From the NCBI GenBank assembly GCA_026874595.1, contig CM049315.1, positions 74,228,401 through 74,292,400 on the forward strand: a stretch of DNA of 64,000 nt, written 5' to 3'. Positions 35,596 to 48,500 of this stretch are shown here, in pieces (within the stretch, counting starts at the first letter, position 1; each line of letters starts with the position of its first letter). This DNA is from Sipunculus nudus (Eukaryota; Annelida; Sipuncula; Golfingiida; Sipunculidae). Under the pieces are notes generated by a model. That model had not been told where the DNA came from, did no database searches, and saw nothing but the letters and a program-made list of their open reading frames with translations. Position numbers and translations under genes: made by a program.

Positions 35596-36290
35596 TGAAA
35601 TTTGTCCTATAAGCATTGTTGAAATTACTTTCATATGCAGTATGTGTATTGATTTATGCTATTAAAGTATGGAATTTGAAAGCAACTTATATATTAAGTT
35701 TTGTAATATTGCTGCAGATATAAAACTTTTAAAATATTTGATATAATAAAAGAAATTAAGAAATAATTGAAACTTCATATATTATCTGATTTATCTGATT
35801 AAGCTTTGTTGAATGAGTGAAAATCCTATGTATGTACACTATAATAATACAGAGATTTTGTAACTCCAAGCCCCCCCCCCCCCCCCCCAAACACCAAGTC
35901 TTTGTATATACATATCCGCAGATTTGGGACATAAGTTATATTTAAACTGTATACATTTTATAAAATAAAAAATACATATATTTAATAATATATATTATAA
36001 AAATATAGATCCAACTTAGCAAATGTGTAAACTACTGAACTGTCAACAATTTATCAAAAAGCCAACCAATGATAATGGTAAAAATATACATCTTATGTTC
36101 ACAAACTGCCCACATGCTTCAATTTAACATAAGAAAATGCATGATTTGATCACAAAATATTATTTGCAACAATTTCTTACTCGTCAATACAAACCAATCA
36201 TTTCAACCAGCCATGGTCTATATTACCTTTTCCTCTCAGACTTTATCTCCATTTGATATTATTGTAGATTTTTTACCTTCAAGGTCAACT
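34671..36290. other. repeat-derived stretch, probably the rest of element E2
   Basis: No gene. Contains a long (TA)n tract at about 35499-35589, poly-C tracts at about 35288-35306 and 35873-35888, and a block at about 34690-34850 that recurs at about 52120-52290. Confidence 0.5.
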
Positions 36291-36324
36291 TCAGCTGAAC
36301 ACAGTGACCCATGGGTCCCTTGTT
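36291..36324 (+). repeat. right end of Helentron-like element E2
   Basis: TTCAGCTGAACACAGTGACC with the perfect palindrome GACCCATGGGTC (36306-36317), ending CCTTGTT at 36324. E2 probably includes the array left of 32179 and the DNA from 34671, with E1 nested in it. Confidence 0.6.
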
Positions 36325-37392
36325 AGCGAACTTGTGAGCTTATGTGATGGTGCAGCATTGTGCATTGTGCGTCTTCTGTACATTAACCATAGCTATCTCA
36401 AAAACGGTAGGAGCTAGCATCACCAAATTTTTTGCAAGTAATCAGTCATCTGAAAAAATCTATCGGATTTTGTTTATTTTTTTTCTAACTGCATTTTCTT
36501 AGGTTTTATAGGGAAAAAGCTGAAAAGGCTTTAAAAATCTACTTCTCCGAAACTGTTCAGCCAAATTGTCTAATTTTTCACAGAAATGATCCCTAGAAAA
36601 ATCTCTCTCAAGTGTGTTCGAATGGTTCTAGTTCGGAGATTTTTGGCCAAGTTACAGGAGGTTGAACCTAGTCATCTGTCCAAAAAAAGTATATTAAAAT
36701 TTCAATCTCAGAAACGGCTGGAGCTATAATCACCAAATTTTATGCCAGTGTTGGTCACATGAGTCATATCTGAAATTGAGGTATGGTGGCGCCACCGGCA
36801 TCAGCCTTTTTTGTACGGGGTCATCAGTGCCTGTATTACATTGAGGGCTACAAACAAAACTTATTCTCTGAAACCATATGGCCAAATTGTTTAATATTGC
36901 TCAGAAATGATCCTAGGGTAGTGCTTTCTGAAGCTTATTTATATGGTCCCTGTTCAGTGATTTTTGGCTGAGTTATGGGAAGCTGAATTAAGTGATATGC
37001 CATAACAGCCCATTTTAGCTCAGTGGCTACAAAGATCTTCTCAAAAACCACTGGGCCAAATTCTTAAATCTCACACATTAATTATCCTCAGATGTTGATA
37101 ATTCAAGTTTGTTCAAATGGTTTTGGTTCAGTGCTTTTTGGCTGAACTTAGCCAGCTTGCTGTATCTTCCTTTATTAGTTATAAATCTGCAAAATATTTT
37201 TCGACTGACGCCACTGAAGCCAGTTTGTTATATATTATTATATATTATATATTATATATTATATATAATATTTTACAAGAATAATCCCCACAATAATTCT
37301 TATAATAATTGTCTTTAATGGTTCCACATGTATGCTTTTTGACTGAATTATAAACATTAAATTGAGTCATTTTACCATATATGTTAGCTGTG

Positions 37393-38919
37393 CAGGGTTG
37401 GGTTTTAGGCTGCCCAAAACCTGTTTTCGGCAGGGCAGAGCCTAAAACATGCCTTTAACTGCCTAAAATAGGTTAACCTGCCTAAAACTGCCTTTAACTG
37501 CCTAAAACCTTATTTACCCTTACCTATGACTTTTAGTTTAACTAACTTAACTTTTATTGTTAAACATCTAAATGCATTAAAGAAATATGCTCAACAAATT
37601 AAAATTGAGGATCACTTTATTCAAACTAAAAAAATTAAACCATGACACAAAAAAAAGCAACAAATGAATTCAACACTACTTCAGGGATTTCCTTATGAAC
37701 ACAGTTCTCTGACTCTCCTACCTCCATTACTGCCAATTTATAAAAGAATGCTCTTACTTTAAGCTTATAACCAGATACTTTTATTGGCTTTTTGATCACA
37801 AGGGATTAAATTTTGTGATAAATGGAAAAGAAGTTTTTCTGGATTTAAAATGTTGTTCCATTTACACTGATGAATAGTTCTTTATACTGTAGCTTCACTA
37901 ACATAACATGTTTATTTTGTATGCCTGTAGCTTCAATGGCAAAAAGCATTGGATTGGATTTATAAATTATTACATATCTTTTATGCTAGCCATAAAACTA
38001 AAAATATGATAATATCTGATAATGAACAAGAATTTCCACTATTTGTTTATTCCCTTAGCTAGGTCATCCCTTGTCAAATTTTAAGATTTTGTGCACATAT
38101 CTTCTAAATAATGATGGATATACTCTGTTAATTGTATGATGAGATTGTGAAAATGGAACCCTCATTAAACACTGTAATTAATATAAAACTGAAAATGTGA
38201 AAATATTTTGCAATGAATATGTTGCAAACCACAGAATATTCATAATTACTCAGGGGCTGTGTTAAACCTGAAGGCCTGAGGGGCACTGACTGCATCACTA
38301 AGTAAAATGTTTGCTCAAGAACAGTCTTCAGGGCAAGGGCTTTGATTTCATCCTCCTAGTCATGTATGAAAGTTGACATGAACATCTACTAGGACACAGC
38401 AGTAGGACTTATGACCATTGGGTCTTATGACCCCATCACCCTGATAAATTGTAATTAACTTGTCTAATCAAGTAGTCCTCCCCTCTGATAGTGATACCCT
38501 GTCTTACAAGGGCAAACTGGAGGCTGTATTACATCATTCCGGGTAGCTGGGCACTCATCAGGAAACCCAAAAGGTCCTGATAATGTCATTACCTTGGCCA
38601 ATAAAACTAAGTGCCACACAAACATGGTCTCATGTTCAGACACCTATACAGGTGCTTTGAAGACTGCATGGTACCAGCCAACAGGAAATCATGCATTTCT
38701 AATACTTGATAGCTTCCAGAAGCCCAGCAAAGCCTTGTAACTGCTTCACCCCAGCCAGTATGGTAGTGTTACAGATCTTTAGGTAAAAAAAGTAAACAAA
38801 TATAGGTTTTGGGCACTTTTGGTGCCTAAAACCTGCCTAAATCCTGTTTTAGGCGGGGCGGTTTTAACCAGGTTATAACCTATGGTTAAAACCTTCATGC
38901 CTAAAACTTGCCAACCCTG
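37393..38919. mobile_element. non-autonomous hAT element
   Basis: A perfect 8-bp duplication TAGCTGTG flanks it (37385-37392 and 38920-38927). The ends CAGGGTTGG and CCAACCCTG are inverted, the hAT terminal type. Subterminal regions at both ends repeat GCCTAAAAC in several copies, probable transposase binding sites. No transposase ORF is found in the 1527 bp. Confidence 0.9.
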
Positions 38920-40060
38920 TAGCTGTGTGATGCTGTTACATCCAGCCTGGCACCAGTTTATCAGCATCTGTTACATCATGCCACTAGACATTTAGATTTC
39001 AGGTTATTTTTGGTTTATATTGACAATGTTTTTTCAAAGCTTAGATTTATGATTTAAATTATTCATCATACCAGGCAATTTTATAATCATGGATATTCAG
39101 TTCTCTATGGCTATATAAAGACAACTGTACAAGGATTATAAATTATTGGTATCCATACTCAACTTAATTCAAGAATTTGCCATCAATGAGATGTATCTGT
39201 ATTACAAATTTGCATTCATTATGCATCTGTAATAATTTTTCATATATTCCTGATTTCTTTTTTTATAAAAAGTCAGCTGAAAAGCATTTTTTATTGGGAA
39301 AATTTATTTCAAAGTTATTTCAAGTAGGGACCACTTTTGTGTACAGGTGGCAGCACTTGGTTTACCATTGGCAGATTGCCAGTGCCTTGATGTTGGCCAT
39401 TAGCCAAGATGATGTCAGCTCTATAAATAGTTTTGGCACAGTGCAAGGATTGGAAGAAGTGCAGCCAGGTATAGGTCAAGAATTCACTCAGTGCAGTAGC
39501 TGCATTCTGTTCATAGCTTTGGAAGACTGCTCACTGCATCAGATTTGGCACCAAAGTTCAGCCTGGATCTATTTATAGCTTTGGCAGACTGCCAACTGTG
39601 TCAGATTATACAACAGGTCAAGAGTTCACTCACTGCAGTGAGGTACAGGTCAAAAGTTCACTCAGTCTACCCAGGTGCAGGTCAAGAGTTCACTCAGTGC
39701 AGTAGCTTGAGGCAGTAATTTGTCACAGTTCACTCGGGGGCAACTGCCTTACTCACCTAAACCTGGTCAGCCCAGTGCATCCAACTCGAGGGAAGTTTGA
39801 TGTATTGGTCTGATATTTTGACCTGTCTATGCGTCTTTGATGGCTTTCTTGTTTACATGACAGGTGTCCCGACCTGCATTGACTTTTGCACAGTGTATGT
39901 GCCTGCTTATTTGTACAATGGAATTGATATATCAGCCTGAAATTGGGCATATTTATACATATCGGGTAGCTTTATCATGTACAAGACTTGTGGCGCAACC
40001 TACAATAATTTTTGCACAGTGAATGTTTTGCTTATTAAAGTGTACATTGTCTTTAAAGTT

Positions 40061-41646
40061 ACAAGGATTAAAGTGTACATTTAATTGTGTCCACAAAGTG
40101 GTGTATTGCTATGAAAGTGTGGATATTCATGAGATAAGTAATTCCTTACTTCAGAAGAGTAAAAACTTCACCATGTGTTAAATTGACTATTAATTCCAGT
40201 AATAAACTAAAACTGGGATAGTAATAAGCACAATGATATTGTTTGTCCCTCATTCAACCAACAGTGTGTATACTTTATTTGAAAAGATGTTTTATTTTAT
40301 CAAATTTACTGATTCTTTTATTTTATTTGGTGAATAAAATTAAGCATGTACTGAAAACTCCAATGTGCAAAACTTTTTAATAGTGATTCAAGGAATATTC
40401 ATGTAGATGCCATGTTGTGGCATTATTTTCTTTTAAATTCAGTTTAAACATTAATGATTTAAAAATAATAAAATATGTGTATGCATAATATGACCCAATA
40501 TGAGCTACACTCTGGATATATGATTATTGCAACTTTTGCAACAATTCTAATATTTTAACTTATAGTTTCAGTTTTTTACTCTGTACATATAATGATTGCA
40601 ACTTTTGCAACAATTCTAATATTTTAACTTATATTTTCAGATTTTTATATTAAAAATTTATAAAACCTGTAAGTAAAAAAATGATTCAGATAAAAACTTC
40701 TCAATGGAAAAAGTGGATATGCTTAAACAAATAGGATTATATATAAACTTAAATGCATTATTCCCTTGAAAGTGAAATAAAGGTATTAGTCCATTCTGTC
40801 CACTTGCCTGTCCATCTGTAAATTTTCATATGCATCACAGTATCTCAAAATTTTTACTGTTTTTCTTCATGACAGTCTTGTCAGAGTATTAGTTTGCAAT
40901 CATATATTTAGAACTTTACTATAACCAAGTAGGAGGGCCCCTTTCCTCTTAGCTTTTCATATTCTTATATAAATGAAAAACATTACAATAGAATATTTCT
41001 ACATCCACCTTTGTGCTGCCCTCACTTTTCCCTTCTCCGAACCCCATCCCAAAGTCAGCCTCAGTAAGCTAGAACAAGATGAATCAGATATATTCATACT
41101 TTAATATTTTGTATAACTATTCGTCCATAGGTACCTATGTACATGCCAGAAATTATGTCAATATTGTGTAATATGTAGATATAGTGGGCATCACAATAAT
41201 GTACCTTGTCAAGACTAAAGAGATATTGTGTCATACAGTCACAAATTCATAAATCACCTCATCAGCATAGTTAATCATAACATCATATCTGTCAAATTGA
41301 AAGCTTGCGGTCTACCATACACTTTAGATCCTTCAACAAATAGCCTTATCATCATTCTACTACTGCTTATTACTGCTGTCATTGCATTCATATTTGCTCA
41401 AATATATCACAATTTTCAACCCCTCCTAAATAAATAAAAAATAAACCACTATATTTGACTCTATTAATCCATCAGTCAGGTAATTTCATTTATCATTTAC
41501 TCACATATTACATTACATTCCTTTATAATAGCCCAACATGTCCATGATATTCATAAGCTATATCGACTCGATATAGTATCACAGTGGAGAAACATTTATA
41601 GTCCAATCACGATCAGCTGAGCGCCGTGACCCATTGGACCCTTGTT
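40061..41646 (+). repeat. 1.58-kb near-identical duplicate, copy 1
   Basis: Matches 53193-54776 over its whole length with few substitutions and small indels; both copies end at the same Helentron-like right terminus. A short ORF with a hydrophobic stretch occurs in both copies simply because the DNA is duplicated. Confidence 0.9.
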
Positions 41647-42408
41647 TTTGTGTTGTGTGCACCGATGCCAGAAATTCAGCAGTGATGTTTGTGTAATTGT
41701 TTCTTGTTCAAAGTGTTTAGTACTTGCATTGTTCATACACATGTTACACATGTTCTTGAAAAGTAATGGTCCAGGATTGAAGCATTATACCTGGTGCCAT
41801 CCCATTGCACAGGTTTCCATTAGGCCTGTAGGCCTTGTTATTATTTTGCAAGGGTTCCATTTTTGTGATCTCATCATTAAATGTGAGTGAATCCATTATT
41901 ATTTAGCATGCATGGAAAAATTTCAGTAATTTATTACAGATACGGAAGTTCACCAATTGAGTGGAAATTCTTGTCCTTATTGGCAGTTGATAAAATATCC
42001 CATATTATTTATAATTTAAACCTTTTGACTTGTGATGTTATAGGCATCAATATTGTACATGAGACAATTACAAAAGATTATTCATTTGTTAGACAGGGTA
42101 TTTTATTCGCTTAGCAGATTTTTTCAGTTCCATCATTACATCAACAAAATTTTCCGGCCAAAAGAAAAAAAAAGCTGAAAGTAGTAAATTTTTCCTGCCG
42201 GATTTTTTTAATTTTCCTGGCCAGCAACCCCTCCCATCTACCGATCCTACCAGTTTTCCCAGCCAGCGAAAAATCTGCTTGAAAAATCAGTAGATAGGGG
42301 GATGGCTTTATAATTTTATTTTTCTGAAAAAAGTCAAAGAGTACTGTACTGTGCACTGTAGGAAGAAGATTACACCCATGCTGACCAAGGAATAGTTATT
42401 GTTCTCAG
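41647..42408. other. region upstream of the first visible RRM exon
   Basis: No gene is supported. An upstream exon or promoter of the RRM gene may lie here or further left. The DNA directly before 42409 ends in a polypyrimidine-AG acceptor (GTTATTGTTCTCAG). Confidence 0.4.
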
Positions 42409-42504
42409 TCCTCAAGGATTTCCATGATGGAGAGAAGAAGGGGGACAAGAAAGAAGAAGTTATACTCAACATTTGTTGGGAACATCCCACTGAACATTAC
42501 AAAG
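42409..42504 (+). CDS. RRM gene exon 1 (first visible)
   Basis: Acceptor GTTCTCAG before it, donor GTGAGT after it. Encodes a basic stretch, MERRRGTRKKKLYS, then RNP2 (TFVGNIPLNITK). Ends in phase 0. ATG at 42427 has A at -3 and G at +4. Confidence 0.82.
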
Positions 42505-45500
42505 GTGAGTCAGAGGAACATGTCTTAGTCTTGGTAGTTTTCCTAATTCAGGTTAAAAAAAAAAAGAAAAGACAGTCATCGCGGCGTTCCAGACTCCCAG
42601 CATAGAAATCAAGTGGCTTTGTATTGAATCAATATCTTTGAAAGATGTGCCACATTAAAATATTTTATCATGTCTCTGTTCAGTTAATCAGCTAAGCATA
42701 AAGACCCTTTGGTCAATTGTTTCATTTCGAGTTCAATCTATTGTTGTAAAGGACTGTGTCATTAAATCATTGTCGCACAACTCCTCAATGACTTTGCTAT
42801 CCAAGTGCCCATTTCCTGTCTTGATCTGTTAAAAAATTGCAGATTGTGTCCTAAGGGTCATTTTCCTGTAAATCTTTAGTTATTCAACATCATGGGAAAC
42901 TGCACTATGGTCTGTCCCAGTTCTATCAGAAATTACGTCAGTGAATAGTGGTTGAACTTCACCCATTGGAAACAAGCGGCAGCCTGCCACCCAAACATCA
43001 AATTTTTATTAACTGTAGGTGTTGGGGTGACATTACAAGCTATTGGGTTGCGCATCAATTCTAATACATGCAGATGTGCATGCCATTTCCAACAGTACTT
43101 TTTCATTTTCATCCACTAGTCGAACTGTCATTTTTCATTTTACTCTGCATGTCAAACTTTTATTTTTCTGAAGTAAGACATTAAGTGACATTATTCTGTT
43201 GGGGAAAAAAACATTACATTCACGGTTGACTTATGTGTATTCATGCAGCAGTTATTAATAACGAGGCTGGTTTTACTTGGAAAGTTTGTCTGTGTCCGTC
43301 ATGATGGTTTGACAGCTTTGTGTGAATTGGTGCCATAGGGAAGAAAGAGTAAACTAATGTAATTAATTTTGTGTAACAACATCTTTCCTTCATTATTTAG
43401 CAAATATAACACCACCATATAAGCCTCTGATGTCAAATACTAAAACACAGCAAATATTTTGATCTGCCTGTAGAATGGGAGTTCTATTTTGACTTGCGTC
43501 AAGACTCACAGGCCCCTATCAGTTATTTTAGAAGGCCTGAATGTCATGTTGTCATGGCCTAGGGAAAACCTGATGAATCCGGTCAATGTTATGCAGTTCT
43601 GTCCCAACACAAGAAAGGGTATTTTGCTGGTCCCTTACAAACTGAGTTCATGTTTTTAATGATAACTTGATTCAAATTCAGTCTACCATGTTGAAATAAA
43701 AAGTCGGGTCCAAGTCAAACAATTTTTATCAGTTTCAGAGTTCCATGATGTTATATGTTATGTATGATGTTATATGTATTTTGTCTCATTTTGTAACAGG
43801 AACAACTTGAAGAAATGTTTGACCACTGTGGAAAAATTGAAGAGATCTCTGTAGCCACCCCCTCACAGAAAATGAAGTACAAATTTGGGTATTGGTACTT
43901 TCATTATACCCTACCGAGTAACCAGATTTCACATGCACAGACTCTAATGATACTGCACCATTCTTGATATTAACCCTTCTTTAGCCTTGAAATTGAAAAG
44001 CGGTGTCCTATAGTGATTACCCTGTCCCTCCATCCTTCCTTCAATGGTGCTCTCTTTCAGGTACATTATCAGATAAATTTTAATTTTTTTTTTAAATTCA
44101 TGGGGATGATTGGTGTCTATGAGGGCTCCAGCCCAATTGACCTATCCATGAACTCTATGTGACCTTAATTGCATATTCATTCAGTGAATAATCATAAGCA
44201 TGGGACTAACGAGCAACCAATCAGGTGACATTAAACATTGTAAAGCGTCAGTCATCTAACAAAAACAAAATGTCGGTATGTTTTCCGTGATTTTTTTTAT
44301 ACAAAGGAGACCGTATAAAAAATTCTAGGCTATAGGTTGTGGGAGCCATTCCTCCGTGTGAATAATAATTTCTTACCTGGCACGTAATTCGTATGAGGCA
44401 AATAATCCAATATATTGCAAGACAGTTCATATATGACTGCGATATAGAAAACAATTGTCAGGTGATACCAGTTGATGATGTCAGTAAATACAAAATCATG
44501 CGTGATCGATGTTTGTGACATCATTATTATGCTATAAGCAGCTCTCGCTACCATGGGCATGGAAGACCATCTGTGTAGGAGCGTTTCGGGGGCTCATTAT
44601 AATAATGAGTTAAAAGGGCTGCGCATATGGGCTATGGTGGTGAGGTTGAATCATAGACCTGTCCAAGAAGTCTTTATATGGCTGCCACATAACAATTGCT
44701 AATTTTCTTTCAAGCACAGTATCTCAAAGAGACTATGTTCGACCTTTCTTCAATTCATGGCCATCATGGGGAGTTATTTGTCCATATGAGTGCTCAAACC
44801 CGTATCAAATTACAGACCTGCCTAATATCCATTATGGCTGCCAGAACACAATCAGTGATTTTCTTTTAAGAATATTTTACAGAGCATTGACATCCATCAA
44901 GGGATCAGTGCTTTCTATTTTCCTATGCTACTTATGGGCGGGGGGGTCTTAACAGTTTATTGTCACATCCTGCCTCATACGATAACAATCCGCATATTTA
45001 AGTACCTGTGTGCCCAAGAAAATCTATCTGGTTAATAATCATATAATATAAACTTTTTTTTACATTGATTGTATAAATAGTTAATACAACTCTCCATGGA
45101 TCAGAAGGTGGTGTTCACTAGTCTGTAGGGAGGAGGAAACCAGGGAACCCAGAGGATGCCCCTGGCCTTTGAAAGGCAACTACATCCCACTCTCATAGCC
45201 ACTCTGGGGTTCAAACCCGGTTTTTCAGAGCTGAACATTTTATCCCTCAAATGTCCAGGGCCCCATATGCTTAATATCCCTTTCACAGATTTGTTGGTTC
45301 TGCACAGGAACCACTGTTGGTAAACAGGAATTTGAATTCGGGTAGTACAGCATTTTTGCAGGTTCTTCATGGAAACCCACTTTGTGGTTGGTCATGGTCT
45401 TTCATTATACCCTCAAAGAAATACAGCTGTAACTTGTGAATAAGAGCAGGTCCAGTTATGTAAATATTGAACAAAAAATTAGTACAAAACAATGTTGATT

Positions 45501-48500
45501 ATTTTAATATCACAGATAACGTAATATAACAAAGCACTTTTACCTATCATAATTTTAGGTAATAGTAATCATATTAATTCTGAAAATAACTTTGTTCTGA
45601 TTTTATCCAATTGCTTTAAAACAATGTGATGTTATTCAGTTTTTCATATGTAATCCCTTGAACACCACACTTTCAAGTGCATGCAGAGTGATTCAGTTAA
45701 ACATGATTCATAAGATTTGGTTAACATGATCTGTTCATACTGCAAAATGGTTCAAGTATTTGGCTTATTTTTCTTGTTCTTGTACAGGTTTGTGAGGTTT
45801 GGGACCCAGGATGAAGTACTGCGTGCTGTACGGGAGATGGATGGATGGCCTGTTGGGAGCCTGAAACTGAAGGTTGAAGTTGAGTCAGCCACATCATCTG
45901 CTGCTAAGGGACCAAGTAAGCTCCTTCAAAATTTTTTGTTGTCGCATCTACTAGAGCCCTGTGAGGGTTGGAATTTAGAGACTGCACCTGCCCCGCAAAA
46001 CAAGCGTTCAGTCCGCAACCACTCCATCCTCCAGGTGTGAAAACCCATCCCGCACTGTCCCTGCACTTGCAAAGAAAAATCGTCCATCACACTCCCTGCA
46101 CATTTAGGTTTCAGCCCACACGTGACTTGCACTGCATTTTAACCAAAATTCAGCCCGCATTCATCTCTCACACAAATATGAGTAAGTATAAAAATGAAAC
46201 CCTATAAAACATTTTTCATTTTTTCAGTATTATAATTAAAATGAATCACCATTTTTTAATTCAAGACATTACCATGTTTTGCTGATAGTATGACTTTACC
46301 AGTTTTTAGCTCAGCTGACTTTCAGTCATGCTGGGCTATAGCGATGGGTCTTTGTCCGGCGTCCTTCCGTCTGTCCGTCCGGCCGGCCGTCCGGCCGTTA
46401 GCAGGGCACAAATCGTAACCGTAGGGGCTAGGGCCATGAACCCTATGCAGTCTTAGAGGTTCTAAAAAGATCTCCTTGCAAACCTGAAATTAGGTCACTG
46501 TGACCTATATTCTCGAAGTTATGGGGTGTGTTTGCACCCCCCAGAAATACTTCTTTTAGCCAAAATTTTCATCCAAAACCTTCCATCTTTCACATACAGC
46601 TCACCTACTAACAGGGGAAGAACCATAATTATTTTGAGGTCACAAGGTCAAAGGTCAAGGTCACAGAACCAACTTCTTTGAAAAGCCTCAGGATGCATTT
46701 TAAGCCAAACCTTTCATCCCAATTCTTTGATCTTTCACATATAGCTCACCTACTAAGTGGGAGAAGAATCCTATAGATGTTGAGGTCACAAGGTCAAAGG
46801 TCAGGGTCACAGGATCTACTTCTTTGAAAAGGTTGTGGACACATTTCAAGCTAGACCTTTCATTCCAAACCTTTCAGCACTGATATCGCTTCTCTGCCAA
46901 CAGGGGAAAAGACCTGTTGATTTTGAGGTCAAAGGTCAAGTTCACAGCACCCTCTTCTTGCGTGGAGTCATTTTAAGGCAAACTTTTCAATCTATACTTT
47001 CCATCTGTCATATATGGCTTGCCTACCAATAGGAGAGGAAGCCTATTGATGTTGAGTTCAAAAGGTCAAAGGTCAAGGTCACAATATTGTTCTAAATGCT
47101 TGTGAACATATTTCAAGTGAAACTGTTCAACCCAAACCTTCAGTCTTTCACATATGCCACATCTATGCATCACTGAATTTGATTCAAACTTCATATTTAT
47201 GGGTCTTTTTGCATGAAGAAATAACTAATTGATTTTGAGGTCAGCTGGTCAGGAGGTTAAAGGTTGCAGGTCTAAGTTATTCACTCATTGGTTGCCAAGT
47301 AATTACACCCGGCCAGATGTAAGTGGTAAGTAGTTACCCATCATTTAGAAAGAATCCAGTTGATAAGGGGCAAAAGGCCAAGGTCATAGGTCAGGGATGT
47401 TCACAATAACTTATTTTGTAGATCATCTCTATTTTTCTTGTTTTCTTGTATATATAACCATGGCACTCACAACTGGTACATGTCACTATGAGCCCATAAT
47501 TGTTAGTGACACTTGTGATATATGACTCCTTTTTGTATCAGCTCATGGAGTGATAAGGATATATCATTAGTGCATAACAAAAACACTGTTGCTGGAATGC
47601 TTTGGCCAGGCATTAAGACTATGAGAGTTAAGTGTTAAGGTTTAGCTACTGATTTATAAAATGATGGGAACATTTTGCAGTTTATATCATGGAATCATAG
47701 CAATAAACTTAGTTTTCTAGATATCTGAATATTATTATACAAATCATCAGATATACCAGCAAGTGTTTGTTCTGATATTATGTGGGTCTTTATCTGGATT
47801 TAGGATGGCTTTATTTGATTACAAGACTCTTAGAGATGATTTCTGCATTTCTTTTCTTTTAGGTTTTGCAGTTTACCTACCCTGCTGATCCCATTGAATA
47901 GTAAACTGATAATTAAAACAAATTGGACTTGCACTTTTTACATTTGCATGTTCATAAATCTGATATGAGAGCTCTCCAACCTGATCATGCCTTTTGAATT
48001 GTTTTTGACATTCATAACTGTTACATTCTTTGAAGCAATTGCTACAAGTTTAGTGTCTTATTGGAGGATGTGTGATATCAAATGTCAGACTTGTCAGAAA
48101 ACCATTATGTCTGCCAGGTAGCCATTTCAGAAATCCTTTTGCCAGGGCAGTTTCTGTGATTTGTTTATGATGTTTGGTCCCTTTTAGAGGATGTTTGTTG
48201 TTCAATTTCCGACCTGTCAGAAATCCAATATGGCCACCAGGAAGCCATCTTTAAATTCCTTTAGAACATATTATCTCAAGAACTATTAAAGTGAATGCAG
48301 TGGGATGTATATTAATGTTATCTTGCATTGGGTCAAAGATTTCTTAATAAATATGACCATCATTTATGAAAGCTCAGTACAGTTGACTTGTATTGAATAA
48401 AAATTAATATGGAAGCCCTGTTTCACAATAATTCTTGCATGGATTTCCTTGATCTTTTGCTATATTTTGATCTTAAGTGTGGCCTTTGTGGTATTCCTTT

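Larger units (their letters stand above)
36325..41646 (+). mobile_element. Helentron-like element E3, head-to-tail with E2
   Basis: Begins AGCGAACTTGTGAGC directly after the CTTGTT end of E2 and ends with the TCAGCTGAGCGCCGTGACCC type terminus at about 41612-41646. It carries one GTGGCGCCACC palindrome (about 36787) near its left end, an internal hAT insertion and a 3' part nearly identical to E5. The left terminus is degenerate. No transposition protein is encoded. Confidence 0.5.

Noticed and set aside
41228-41437. Small hydrophobic ORF also present at 54340-54567
   Set aside because: It lies in the 1.58-kb duplicated repeat, and identity is explained by the duplicated DNA, not by coding constraint.
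45101-45370. 89-codon - strand ORF
   Set aside because: Looks like part of a decayed interspersed repeat in an intron; composition and motifs do not suggest a protein.
47870-47901. Possible alternative terminal exon of the RRM gene after a TTTCTTTTAG acceptor
   Set aside because: The short reading adds no conserved sequence, whereas the 59536 exon continues the frame in phase and leads to further phased exons.
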